Part shown: piece after piece, positions 9,938-21,200 of the stretch
Layout: the number at the start of each line of letters is the position of its first letter
Numbering within the stretch: the stretch's first letter is position 1
NCBI GenBank assembly: GCA_024516035.1
Contig: CM044959.1
Location: 29,498,189 to 29,562,188, forward strand
DNA length: 64,000 nucleotides
Source: Bactericera cockerelli
Lineage: Eukaryota > Arthropoda > Insecta > Hemiptera > Triozidae
Direction: 5' to 3'
Made by a program: the position numbers and the translations under genes
The notes under the pieces: generated by a model
What the model was told of the DNA's origin: nothing
The model's database searches: none
The model's input: the letters and a program-made list of their open reading frames with translations, nothing else

Positions 9938-12900
9938 CACCCCTTAAACAAAAAACAGTCTCGGAACCATCTCCGAGATCTAGGAAACGAGATTGTATCG
10001 TCCTGTCTCGGATCCCAAAAAATGATATCGGAGACACCTAGGAGACCGTTCGGAGACTGCTACGGGACAGTCTACGTCCGCACCGTAGCGTCGATTGCTG
10101 GTGCTCGAGATTGCTCCAAGATCGGTCTCGGAACTGTCTCCGAGATCATTCTCGGGACCGTCTCCGACCTTCTCGGAACCGTCTCCGAGAACATTCTCGG
10201 ACTGTCTCCGAGCCTTCTCGAACGTCTCCGAGAACATTCTCGGGACTGTCTCTTCTAGACCACAGACCGTTTTAATACCCTGGGAATTTTAGCTGTAAAA
10301 CCACCTAAAAATAATACGACAATTTTAAATAGAACATATTTTATTGTGAAATTAAAATAAAATAATAAGAACAAAACAAAAAAAGAGAAAATAAACTTAA
10401 AAGAATGAAAATCCCAATAAGAACTAGAAACAATTGGACATAAAGAATTGCCATAGGGAATAACCAATACCCCGCACGGATTTCAACACTAAAAATAACA
10501 CATTAAATAAAATTTTTTTTGGAAATTTAATAAAAATAAAACAACAAAAAAAAAAGATAAACTTAAGATGAACAAAGACTAAAACATGATAGAATGCCAT
10601 GCAATAACCAAAACCGCCTTTAGTTAGGACATATGTATAGGACATTGGATACGAATTCAATTTTTAATATTAATTTTTCGAGTTTAAGTCAGTTCTAACT
10701 CAGTTAGGGTCCATTTCTGACCCCTAGTTGATAGAGATAATCCATGCTTATTTGACCCAAGGAATCTAAGGTATCAATATATTTATGCAATCAATTTAGA
10801 AACATTAGAAAAAAAATTGACATGAAAATAAAAGTATCACATAAGTTCACATCTTAAAAGTATCTCTATCTTTAGTCACAGCAGACTACCCAGACGGCAC
10901 AGAAAGTGTTTAAAAAGATTTTAAAAACACTTATTTTGACAAGATTCAAACATTTTATAAAGCTTATTTTGACAAGGCTTAACATTTTAGAAACACTTTT
11001 ATAAGCTTACTATTTCCTCCCCCTGAGCATTTTATTAAGCTTATTTTTACAAGGTTTTGGAAATTGAATACCTAATTAATAATTAAGGGGCTCCATATTG
11101 AATTTCATACCACCGCCATTGCCCGGAAAAATTTGAAAATTGTGATTTCACAGGAAATTTTTAAAATTAATTTGGATTTGATGAAAAATATACTATTTCA
11201 AGGCAATTTGGTTCTACAATGATGAAAAGCTGTTGATGAAATGCTAACATTAATAAATAAGAAGACAATTTGTGTTTTTCAGTTTTTATATTTTTCCATT
11301 TTCATGGTAAAAGAATTAAAAGCAAAAATATGTAACAAACAAAAACATGAAACAAACAGAATATAATACATAGAATCAGCAGATAAATTAAGCCAAGTGG
11401 ACTTAATTAATCTAAATCTATTATACATATAGGTAATTAAGAGAGAGATGTGCTGAAATGCCATCTTCCTGCCCAGCAGCAGGCTGCCTGAAGACAAAGA
11501 ATACCAGAACAGAAGTTGAGATTATTAAAGATGAAATTAGGAAATAGAACCCAGAGAGAATTTTGACTATAATATGGCATTCATAAAAAAAGAACAGTCT
11601 TCCAGATTTTTTTTTGTTTGATTAAAGTGGGTTTAACCTCAATTGCATAGTCATATCATGACCAAGGTTTTACCCTCATTTGCAGGAAACTCACAAACCT
11701 GTTACCCACATTAAGCTCACTGAGCCTGGGTTGGGCCATTTTATTCTGAATTTACTGGGAATAGTACCAGGTAGCCACATTAACCTCACCCAGCCTGATA
11801 AAGGCTGTGTATACACATGTCAGCCTCATATTTTCTAAAGAAGGAGAATTATCTGTTTCACAACAACAAAAATGAACCAAAATCTTTAGATTACGGGGAG
11901 TAGTCAAATCCTGAATAATGCAAGCTACTGTTTTAAAAATTAAAATTAATGAACACATTATAGTAAAAAATGTACTTATTACAAGTTAAAAAAATGTCTA
12001 AATTTGCAACATTTAATACTTCTTCTAAACTTACAATATTTTTTTTTTTTTTATGTTATAGCTGGTTCATGAAAAACCCCTGTCCTGATTTGAGATAGTG
12101 AGGATGGGAATTTCATTCTGAATTTAATGGGAACAGTACCAGATACCCACATTCACCTCACTCAGCCTGAGTAGGGCTAGATATACCAGCCTCACATCTT
12201 CGGAGAACAGATTTATTTATTTAAAATAAAAATGGGGGTTGTATACTGAATTTACTGGGAATAGTCCCAGCTACCCACATTAACCTCACTTAGCCTGATA
12301 AGGGCTAGAAATGCCTCATTTTTAAAGGGAACAGAATTGCTGTTTGAAAGAAAAAAAACTGTGAATTGAACACAGGATCTATTGATTATGGAACAGTATA
12401 GTCAAATCTTCAATAATGTGAACCTATTAAAAAGCCTTTAGCTAGTCAGTTCTCTGTTCATAGTTGTCTAGCAAAACACTGGTCTTTTCCCTGTTTAAAA
12501 TCCCCCAGTCAGACACCTGTCAAGAGTGTGATTCTGATTAAGTGGAATATCTGGAACAGGTTAATCTCCAGCATTTCCACATACATATCCTGGTTTGACT
12601 ATAAAACAATGTAAAATGTAAGATATTGTTTAGATATTGCTTACCCCACTAATTGGAGTGTAAAACTCACTTATGATTAATGCATGGAAATTGGTACACT
12701 TTAGAACAGTAAACTTTTTAAAGTAGAGAAACATTTCTTTTTAGTTATACACTAAAACTATGATGTAGGAACTTTAGAAGAATCAACTTGTTGGACTTTT
12801 ATCAGAAATTGTTAGATATAATTATATTGTTAAATCATCAATGTGTAGTCACTTTCACTTAAATCCCATGTCAGGTTCAATATGTTTGAGGAGGGAGGCA

Positions 12901-13596
12901 GCTTAAATAGGTTTCTTCAGGTTGAAGCTATGTTGGATTGGATGCACAATACATGTAAACAGGTGGAAAATATCATGTGGATTTCCTCCATAGATCATAA
13001 TTATTTTAAATGCTAGGTCCAGTTTAAAAAGATATTATGTTTGCAGACATATTGACCATTACTTAAAACACGTTTTATTAAATCACTTATTTGGATGAGC
13101 AGAAGTCACTGATGTGAAATTACTTATGAAGTTACTTTATCTTAGGAATGAGATTACACATATTGACGGTAGTTTCTCAAAATACTGTATAAAATATCTT
13201 TACCTTTTATGTATTTGAGTTTTACTAATTATCTCAGGAAAACTAATTAAATCTATTCAAATTTCGGAATTCACTCGATTTTGAAAATGTTTTGCAAATT
13301 TTACTTTCAATTTCCGGTGTTGCCACAGGGTATTGGATCTCGTTCCGAGACGGTTCGGAGAACATGTACTCGGGACGAGTTAGCTCGGATCTTGTCCCGA
13401 GTTAGCTCGGGCATAGATCCGGGATAGGTTCCGAGTAAGTTGGTTAAACATTCTCCGGGAGAGTTCCAATCCATTCCCGCAGTACTCCCAGAGAAAGATG
13501 TTTCCGAGCACGCTGTTTTTACTCTCTCGTATCAATCTCCGAGACTACTATATCGGAGTTAGTAGATCAGAGACACCTTTTTGTTTAAGGGGCAGT
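9938..13596. mobile_element. 3.66 kb terminal-inverted-repeat element with GC-rich subterminal arrays
   Basis: CCCCTTAAACAAAAA at about 9940 is mirrored by TTTTTGTTTAAGGGG ending near 13594. Just inside each end is a cluster of CTCGGA/TCTCCGAG motifs (9957-10262 and 13330-13575), strikingly GC-rich against an AT-rich interior. Two uninterrupted copies of the host repeat (GTTGAGTCACCAGTGGCG at about 61861 and the inverse of GTTGAGTCACAGTGGCG near 31868) show the empty site; comparison leaves at most about 2-3 bp (CA or CCA) duplicated. No transposase frame is visible. Superfamily not assigned. Confidence 0.65.
11630..12440 (-). repeat. Cluster of three to four related SINE copies, minus strand
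   Basis: Blocks ending in AACCTCACTCAGCCTG-type sequence, preceded by GGGAATAGTACCAGGTAGCC, recur at about 11735-11950, 12110-12210 and 12235-12440; a tail-only copy is at 11630-11740. Inverted, they match the body of the tRNA-headed SINE at 48341-48680 (CAGGCTGGGTGAGGTTAATG, GGTACGATTCCCAG). Clustering suggests a local duplication or repeated insertion within the 3.66 kb element. Confidence 0.6.
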
Positions 13597-14085
13597 AGCG
13601 GAATATGACTTATTTTTGAGTGATAAGGAAAGTCGTTCAAATTATTGGTGGATTTTAAGAGTTTTCATACTCGATTTTTAAGAGAAGAAAAATTTTTTTT
13701 TGAAATAAAACAAAACTGATCGGGAGGTTTTTTTGGCTACCCAGATTGTGTGTTTCACAGTTTCATAAGTAAAGAAAGAAAAATGGATATAGGATACACA
13801 AGTTTTTTATTATTATATTGAAAACTAAAACAATTTGTACAAAACCTATTACATATATTTTTCTCGAATTATAAAAATAAAAGTTATAGTACTTACCTAA
13901 CTATGTAGTAACAATATGTGCTTGTATAGTAACTACTACAACAACAATAAGCTACACGACCTACATACGTTTCATACCTAAAATAATAATATCGCCTTAT
14001 TTATACTGCTCGATTCGGACTAATGAGTCCCATTTCTCCAGCAGTAAGCTGATAAGCAGAACCATTATGTGGTTAAAATCTCAAG
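13597..14085. other. Right part of repeat R, then non-coding sequence
   Basis: 13597 to about 13640 completes the interrupted family R repeat. The remainder is AT-rich with no recognised feature. Confidence 0.4.
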
Positions 14086-14094
14086 TGGAAGGAT

Positions 14095-14187
14095 AACTTG
14101 TCATGTCCCGGCTGTGTTTCGATCACGCGACCGCGACCCCCTGGATTACCAGTCAGATGCCTTGACCACTGAGCTACCGGGAGACTT
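14095..14187 (-). repeat. tRNA-like SINE fragment, minus strand
   Basis: On the minus strand CTCCCGGTAGCTCAGTGGTC gives a good A box, followed by CATCTGACTGGTAATCCAG and a weak B box GATCGAAACAC near 14120. The arms do not pair as a functional tRNA, so a SINE or tRNA pseudogene is preferred. Confidence 0.55.
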
Positions 14188-14385
14188 TTTGGGTAGCTTC
14201 CAGAACCGCGACAGACATGATCCACTCGTCCTTTAGAATCAAATGAAATCGTATCCCACTAACTGAAACGTTGTATTGCAACACTTCACATTCGAGACAA
14301 AATTCATCGCGAAAAGTTTCGAAACAAAATGTTGCACTCAGTGGGAAACTGGCTATAGGCACCTCCCTACCTAGTATGATATAAT

Positions 14386-14930
14386 CCCCCCAAAAACACC
14401 ACTTCGTGGTTAAAAAAAGAAGAACGCCTCACTCAAAAGAATGATTATTATAATTAGCTAAAAATAAATGATATCAAATTGAGAAACACCTTACCATGTC
14501 TCTTTCTGTATCTCTGCACTCCTCTCTGAATTTATTCCTCTTATGTTTATCTTTCTTTATCCTTTCTAGGGGTCATCCCAAACTTGATTTCTCTTTAAAT
14601 TTACTTGTTGCACGGCAATAAAAAATGGCGGTCGGAGTATGATTTTCTGAACTTATTTGATTTGAATCGAGAAAATTACACCGCGACCGCCTTTTTTATT
14701 GCCGTGCAACAAGTAAATTTAAAGAGAAATCAAGTTTGGGATGACCCCTAGAAAGGATAAAGAAAGATAAACATAAGAGGAATAAATTCAGAGAGGAGTG
14801 CAGAGATACAGAAAGAGACATGGTAAGGTGTTCTCAATTTGATATCATTTATTTTTAGCTAATTATAATAATCATTCTTTTGAGTGAGGCGTTCTTCTTT
14901 TTTTAACCACGAAGTGGTGTTTTTGGGGGG
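14386..14930. mobile_element. Near-perfect hairpin element, about 545 bp
   Basis: CCCCCCAAAAACACCACTTC at 14386 is mirrored by its exact complement ending at 14930, and almost every base of the arms (about 250 bp each) pairs; the unpaired loop near 14640-14690 is short. The ends are adjoined by GATAT/ATATC. No coding capacity. It could be a MITE or foldback element; a transcript would make a long dsRNA hairpin. Confidence 0.8.
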
Positions 14931-15289
14931 ATATCAGTTCTTTTTTGTACGAAAATATAGGTTCATACACTAATAAAAACATTATGAATAACAAAAGTAA
15001 ATAAGCTGGGAAAATGTGAATGTACCAAGTTGTCTTTATTTTTTTAAGATATAGTTTTAGCAGTACGTATTTAATTTTTCTAAGGTCAATATGTATTTGG
15101 ATCAGAGATTTGGCCCCCTGAGTCCCCAAAGTGAGTAAATAATATATAAACTTGCAATGCAAGACCTTTTGATTCTATACTCCACATGATTAGGTTTATC
15201 TTTCAATGCTAAATAGACCTCGGAGCCTCCTACGAGGGACTCTAAAACACCTGGATTTACAAATGCCAAAGAAAATAATTTGTAATCAC

Positions 15290-15880
15290 CTTATCAAGGT
15301 GAGGTACTGAGTTCTCTCCCGTTGAGCTTTTCCTACCCGAATTCTCTCCGGCTTGTTGCAGGGGTCACCACGAGTATCTCTCCCGGAAATAAGACCATGC
15401 TTTTTTACATTAGGTATTAAGAAAATGATTTATATAAGAATCGGCCTTTTATAAGGAAATCTTTAAAATCTCTAATGAAACTAATGAAAGGCAATGCCTT
15501 CAGTGTATAGTAGAGTTAGTTAAAATACATAGAAGGCCATGCCTCAGGAATAAAGTAGGGTTAGGGATAATACATAGAAGGCAATGCCTCGGGTTTATAG
15601 TAGGGTTAGGTAAATATAAATATATAGGCCATGCCTTGGGGTTATCATAGGGTTAGGAAAAATACATAAAAGGCCATGCCTCAGGTCTATATTAATGATT
15701 CCTAGGTGTTTCGATTATAATTTTTATGCTAAGTCTAAACTATGTAGGTATAAACTCAGGTAAAAATGCAAGCGACGCGACGGCGACGGAGACAATTTGG
15801 TGTTGATAAAACCATGAGCGGGAGAGAACTCGGTGGTGACGTCCCTTATCAATACCTCACGAGGGTAATGGGGTCGTCAT
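15290..15880. repeat. Inverted-repeat region containing a 57 bp imperfect tandem repeat
   Basis: GAGTTCTCTCCCG with nearby GGTCACCAC (15310-15370) faces CGGGAGAGAACTC with GGTGGTGACG (15828-15845) in inverse orientation, suggesting the ends of an element. Between them (15480-15690) a unit with AGGCCATGCCTC and TAGGGTTAGG recurs four to five times at roughly 57 bp. No gene was seen. Confidence 0.45.
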
Positions 15881-15949
15881 GAAGATCAAATATAAAGATC
15901 GGAAAAACAAAACAACGTAAAGCCCAAATTGAAAATATAGAGCTAAAAA

Positions 15950-16025
15950 ATTCGTCTCCGCCAGGATTCGAACCCATGCTGACTGGGTGGCAGGTCGAGC
16001 ATGCTACCAATAGACAAAGTTATCA
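15950..16025 (-). repeat. tRNA-like SINE head, minus strand
   Basis: On the minus strand, TATTGGTAGCATGC gives an A box and GGGTTCGAATCCTG a B box, spaced as in a tRNA. It has no clean acceptor stem, so I treat it as a tRNA-derived repeat. Confidence 0.5.
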
Positions 16026-16910
16026 TCTAAAGAAACGGATGGAAAATGAACTAACTAAATAAATACTTGAAAACTTAAACATTAAAATTTTGCAGTGAGA
16101 GAGCGAGGTCATCTCGAAAAATACATATTGGCCAAGATCTGACCACTAAGCTAAGGATTCGAAGGTACCTACCCGCCAAAGAAAATGAAAAGGCCACCAG
16201 GTGCCACCCAGTGGACCGGATGAAGGAATTAAATCAATAAATTTGGTATCTGCTCATCAAGATCTTTCATTTGATACCACTTAAGATTAGTATTATCCTT
16301 CAATTTCCGATTTGGGCTCCCAAAACCCGAGGCCGCCCAAATGGGCCGCCCGCTTATAATTTAGAATTTTTTTTTGGTCCGGGCTCATCTCCATTATATC
16401 TTGATCACTTTTGACACCTCACTTAATCTTCAGTGCCAAGTTGAAGACACGAAGTCGGGTCTCAAAGGATCCGTATGAAAAAAAAACAGAAAAAAAAAAA
16501 AAAAAATTATGAATCTTTTCATGTCTTTCACGATTGTTCGGGGGTCTCGAAAATAGGGTTCCCGGTGGCCTAGGAAGTCAAAACAAAGAGTCAAATCAAC
16601 TTATTTTTCAACGTAGAGCCCATTTCTGCAATAAAAATCGCAATTTTTGAAATTCATGTTGCACTTTTCACTGGCTGAAAGTACATGAAATGCATGGGAA
16701 CTATGTTTTCCGTAACCTTACACTCTGCCGGGCTGTCTCTTTCTTTGTATAGGCGTTCTTCACACCTCGGCCGAGGTGTTTGATTTGCACTTACCGAAAA
16801 ATAACTTATTCTTTGGGTAACTTATTTAAGGTTATTATTTCGAAATCAACTTTCTCAAATGTTTTTTGAAGAAAAAAAAACAATGTCTTATAATAATTAT
16901 TATTTCAATG
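16026..16910. other. Non-coding repeats, no gene recognised
   Basis: Contains GC-rich blocks (GGCCGCCCAAATGGGCCGCC near 16332), an A-run at 16490-16506, and a 16 bp palindrome CACCTCGGCCGAGGTG near 16763. It probably includes eroded transposon sequence. Confidence 0.35.
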
Positions 16911-17105
16911 TTATTTTTTACGAAGCAGTGAAAAGTTGTTCTCTGTGGGACCTTTGGGTTGTCGTATGGCCTGATTTCCAGCAGTAACTACTATAAGTTT
17001 AGGGGGTGGAAGCAAATCACCATCCACTGCTTCAGTTTCTTGGTTAATAGCAATGTCAATTTTTTTTGTTTTCTTTTTCTTCTTTTCTGTCTTTTTAGTA
17101 ACCAT
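16911..17105 (-). CDS. Small ORF (64 aa) with C-terminal SUZ-C-like motif, 37 nt downstream of the TPR ORF
   Basis: The ORF starts ATGG in a favourable context (AAAATGG). It encodes a Lys-rich N-terminus (KKTEKKKKKTKK), an acidic middle and PPPKLIVV, then IRQPKGPTENNF near the end. IRQPxGP is the hallmark of the SUZ-C motif, which ends proteins such as SZRD1 and is thought to act in RNA-linked proteins. The ORF lies just after the TPR stop at 17143 in a different frame; both intervening alternative frames would need two separate corrections to join it. It may be a second cistron in the TPR 3'UTR, a terminal exon reached by unrecognised splicing, or an ORF separated by assembly error. Coding status is likely but not proven. 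Confidence 0.45.
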   Translation of the reverse strand: MVTKKTEKKKKKTKKIDIAINQETEAVDGDLLPPPKLIVVTAGNQAIRQPKGPTENNFSLLRKK

Positions 17106-17142
17106 TTTAATAATAATTTGATTTCATTTTTATTTAAATGAT

Positions 17143-18204
17143 TCAATTTATCGGCAAGTTGGTCGTATTATTTTCAGTTTCACTTTGAGTATTTTGCTTT
17201 GGTTCAACAGTGGACTGGTCAACAGTATTCAATTGTTCTTGAATAGCAAGTTGAGAAAACTTGTCCATAACGTCTTCATCGGTGTTAGCTATAGGGTCAC
17301 AAGGAACATTGACGTTGTAAGGCTGAGGATTTGTAATGGATTCAGATGGAACTGAGGATTTTTCTATGATCTGAGTATTAATGTTACCAATTGTGTTCAA
17401 TGATTGCTCAATTTTTTTACTTTCATGTTGTTCTTCTTCAATAGTAGCATCTGCTAATTGTTGATTTACAGTTGGAACAGAATATGTCTTATTTTCAGTT
17501 TTAGGTTTCTGTTTCAATCTTTCTTTGAGCAGTTTCATGTTTTCCAGAATTTTTTGTTGGTTGAATTTTTTCTTGTAATTTTCTTCATCAGACTGATCTT
17601 CATTATTACTATTCTCATCAGAACTATTCTGAGAATCAATATGGTCACTATTTGATTTAACATTAGAATCACTAGTTGTAAGAAGAACTGAATTTTTACA
17701 AGGAAGATTTGTAATATCTTTTTCACCACTATCAATTAAAGATGCATTACTTTCTTGGACATCTGGATTAGAAGGAATGCTTTTCTCCAGAATATTTTGA
17801 CTCTGATTTTTAATATCAGCAGTATTGCTGATGACATTTTTTTTCAAGAGATGTTTCATGTGTAGGTGTTAGTTCTTGACTTTTAATTTTTTCTTGACTA
17901 ACGTTTTCTGAATTATTAGAAAATCGCCAACTAGAAGACTTTTCATTCTCCGGTAGATCGGTTCTGGATTTTACAGTTCTGTTTCTGTCAATAGATTTTA
18001 TTTCTTTACTTTGATTACCAAACTGTGTACGTCTATTATTGAATCTCTTATCATAGGTATTGTTCCTGTTAGTTATATAATTATTTTGATTATGTTCGTG
18101 TCTCGAGTCGCCTTCGGAATTGCGGAAGTTGCTTTTATTTCTCCAGTTATTATCTTCACTTCTATTGTGTCTTCCTCTTGAAGCTCCAGGATCAAATCTT
18201 TGAC
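17143..18204 (-). CDS. TPR gene exon 8: Arg/Asn-rich and acidic tail, frameshifted
   Basis: Begins after TTTTATTTTAG (acceptor at 18206-18205), phase 1. The first third is Arg/Asn/Ser-rich (GASRGRHNRSEDNNWRNKSN). After an eight-base A-run on the minus strand (17829-17836) the frame moves; with one A fewer it continues as a Ser/Asn/Glu-rich tail to a stop at 17143. No folded domain is recognisable. Confidence 0.65.
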
Positions 18205-21200
18205 CTAAAATAAAAAAAGACAAAATATTGAATTCATTATTAATTTTTCATTCGAATTTGTAAGTTTTATACATATAAAATACAGTTTGAGATCTAAAAA
18301 AAAGAAAAAAAAAGATAGATATGCTTTAAAGGATGACTTGTTGTGATGAACCCGCGAATTGGGTTATGAACCAGTGATCTCTGGATTACTAGACCGTCGT
18401 CGTCGACAGTCTCATTAACTGTTCTAATAATAAAGCAAGATTAATTTAAAATATTATTATTGAAATTTTATTTGGGTACTCATACCTTAGAAAATACATG
18501 ATGTAACTTGTAACCTTGATAATCATACTTCTGTCTATTTCTTTTGAAAATATTATCATCATTTCGTATTGTTATATGAATTTTAGTTACAACTCTTAAA
18601 TGTTGATTATTCTCGTTATTCTTAACTCAGTGATTAAAGTAAAAAGCAAACAAATTTAACTTACCACGCGGATCTGAATGCCGAGCACTTGTTGGCGTTT
18701 TCTTTGCATATCTTTTATAATTGATTTCAGATTCTTCTTTCAGGTTGGCAAGAAAATTTTCGTCCACTTCCTTTTTGAAAAGATCTGGCGCGTTTTGTTT
18801 TATCTTCAAAAGAGCATCCATATATGCTGTGCTTTTGTTTTTATTTCTCAGAGACTTGAGTTCATGATAGAGAAGTTCATAAATGGATATTGGTTTTTTC
18901 AAAAATAACCACATGGGTTTACAAACCTGAAAGAGAGAATATATGGAATCTAAAATGGTGGCTTAGAACGAGTGTTTGCAATAGCATATTATGCATTTTT
19001 TTTTTTTTTTTTTTTTTTTTTCAACAAAGTACTATTGAATATATATTTATTTACAAAATTATTCACAAACAATATAAATATAAAATTATAAAAAACATAG
19101 TTGAATATAAATATATGTAGATAAATATAATCTAATTGTGGAATAATAAAAAGTTATTGTTTGGTATTATATATATTAGTATTGGATGTCCCATTGTGTC
19201 AGAGACATGTGTTGGGGATCCTCTACTTTCATATGCATAATTTTATCTTGTTAATTTTGTGTTGATTTTCTTTTGTTTGTTTATTTATATATTGTTTTTT
19301 AATATTTCTCCTTTTATCAATTTTATTGTAAAGATGTATTTTTATAAAAGTTATTTTATGGCTTCTATTATTTTTTTTTTAAAAACGTCATCCTTCATAT
19401 ATTCTTTTATTCTTACTCTTATATGTTTTATGTCTTGTAAATTTTTTGTCTCTTCTGGTATGCAGTTAAAAACTTTACTGCCTATGAACGTGAAATGTCG
19501 TTTGGTAAGTGATTTGTGTATTTGTCGTAAGTTAGCTTGTCCTGTCTGTCTAGTTGTGTATCTGTTATGTCTGATGGTCCACATATCACGTTTTTTTAAA
19601 CAAAATATGCACAATTTGTAAGTATAAATGTCTAGTATGGTAGGTACATTTAGAATTTTGTAAAGTTGGTCTGAGTGAAAATATCTGTCCTTGTTGAGTA
19701 TTATTCTTAAGAGTATATTAAGTGTCCTGTTGAGTGGTGTCAGTAAGTTTTGGTACGCTCCGCCCCATGCTACTATACAATATTGTACAAGTGATTGTAC
19801 CATTGCAAAGTATATCTCACGTATAACAGATTTAGAACAACATCTTTGTAAATTGTTAAATATATACATTAGATGACGGAGCTTATTTTTCAGTTGTATT
19901 ATATGGTCCGTCCATTTTAAGTGATGGTCAATAATTATCCCTAAGTATCTCGTTTTGTTTTGTCTTTGTAAAGTAAGGGTTGTGTTGGTGTTGTCAGTCA
20001 CTTGTAGTAATGATGTTTGAGGTTGTCCCCTACTGTCTATAGAAAAAGTCATATAATTGGTTTTGTCGAAATTGATTTTTAGTGACATACTAGAGTACCA
20101 GTTTCCTATGTTTGTCAAGTCAGTTGTAGCTATATTGTGAGTCTCTTCCCAAGTGTCTGAACTGTAACAGATGACAGCATCGTCAGCATAGCAGAAGACT
20201 TGGCCTTGACTTTTACCAGGTAATGCGTTAATGAAACAATTAAAAAGACAAGGCCCAAGACAGCTACCTTGAACAATTGAGAAAGGTTGACAATCTGTTA
20301 CAGTAGACAAATGAGAATTCAGTCTAACTTGTTGGGTTCTGTTCGCCAAGTAGGATGTAAACCAGGTTAAAACTTTGTCTTTGAGTCCTATGTTTTGTAG
20401 TTCTTGTAGTAGTTGTGAGTGTTTTATGGAGTCATAAGCTTTAGCTATGTCCAAAAACACAGCTATAACTTTTTTCCCCTTGTCTAAATTGTCGTATAGG
20501 TGAGTCGTTATGTCAATAAGTACGTCTTCAGTCCCAATCCCCTTTCTAAATCCGTATTGTCTGTCAGTCAAGATGTTGTTTATGTTGTAAAAAAGTTTCT
20601 AGTCTAGTCTTCACTATTTTCTCTAGAATTTTACTAAACATAGGTAAAAGTGAGATTGGTCTGTAGTTAGTTAGTAGTTTTGTGTTACCTTTCTTGTGAA
20701 TTGGTAATATGATACTGTGCTTGTATATGTCAGGGAAAATTCCGCTTGTCAAACTTTGGTTAATAATTTTAGTCAGAGGGTCTTGTATGTAATTTATAAT
20801 GTTTTTCAGTATTTTAGTTTGTATTTTGTCTTGTCCTGGGGCTGAATTGTGGTTGAACGTCATGACTGTTTTGTACACTTCCATTGTTGTAGTGGGTTCA
20901 AAGGTAGATAATTTTATTTGTTGTGAATTATCTTGTCTGTTATTGGTTAAAATTTCTGTATTTGTAATTATTGTGTCTGCTAGGTTTTTACCAACATTGT
21001 TAAAATAGGTATTAATAATGTTGGCACATGTTGGTTAAGTCGCTATCACAGTCGTAGTCAATGTCATTATGTTGTATGGTTTTAATTTTAAATTTGGTCT
21101 TTGATTTGTCAATTAGGTCATGTATTATTGTCCATAGTTTCCTCTTGTCTTCTCTGTTTTCCTCGATGTTCCGTCTGTTTTCCAAGTCTCGTGCTGTTCT

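Noticed and set aside
9929..10292. Overlapping ORFs in the CTCGGAGAC region
   Set aside because: They are readings of GC-rich palindromic subterminal repeats, on both strands, without domains.
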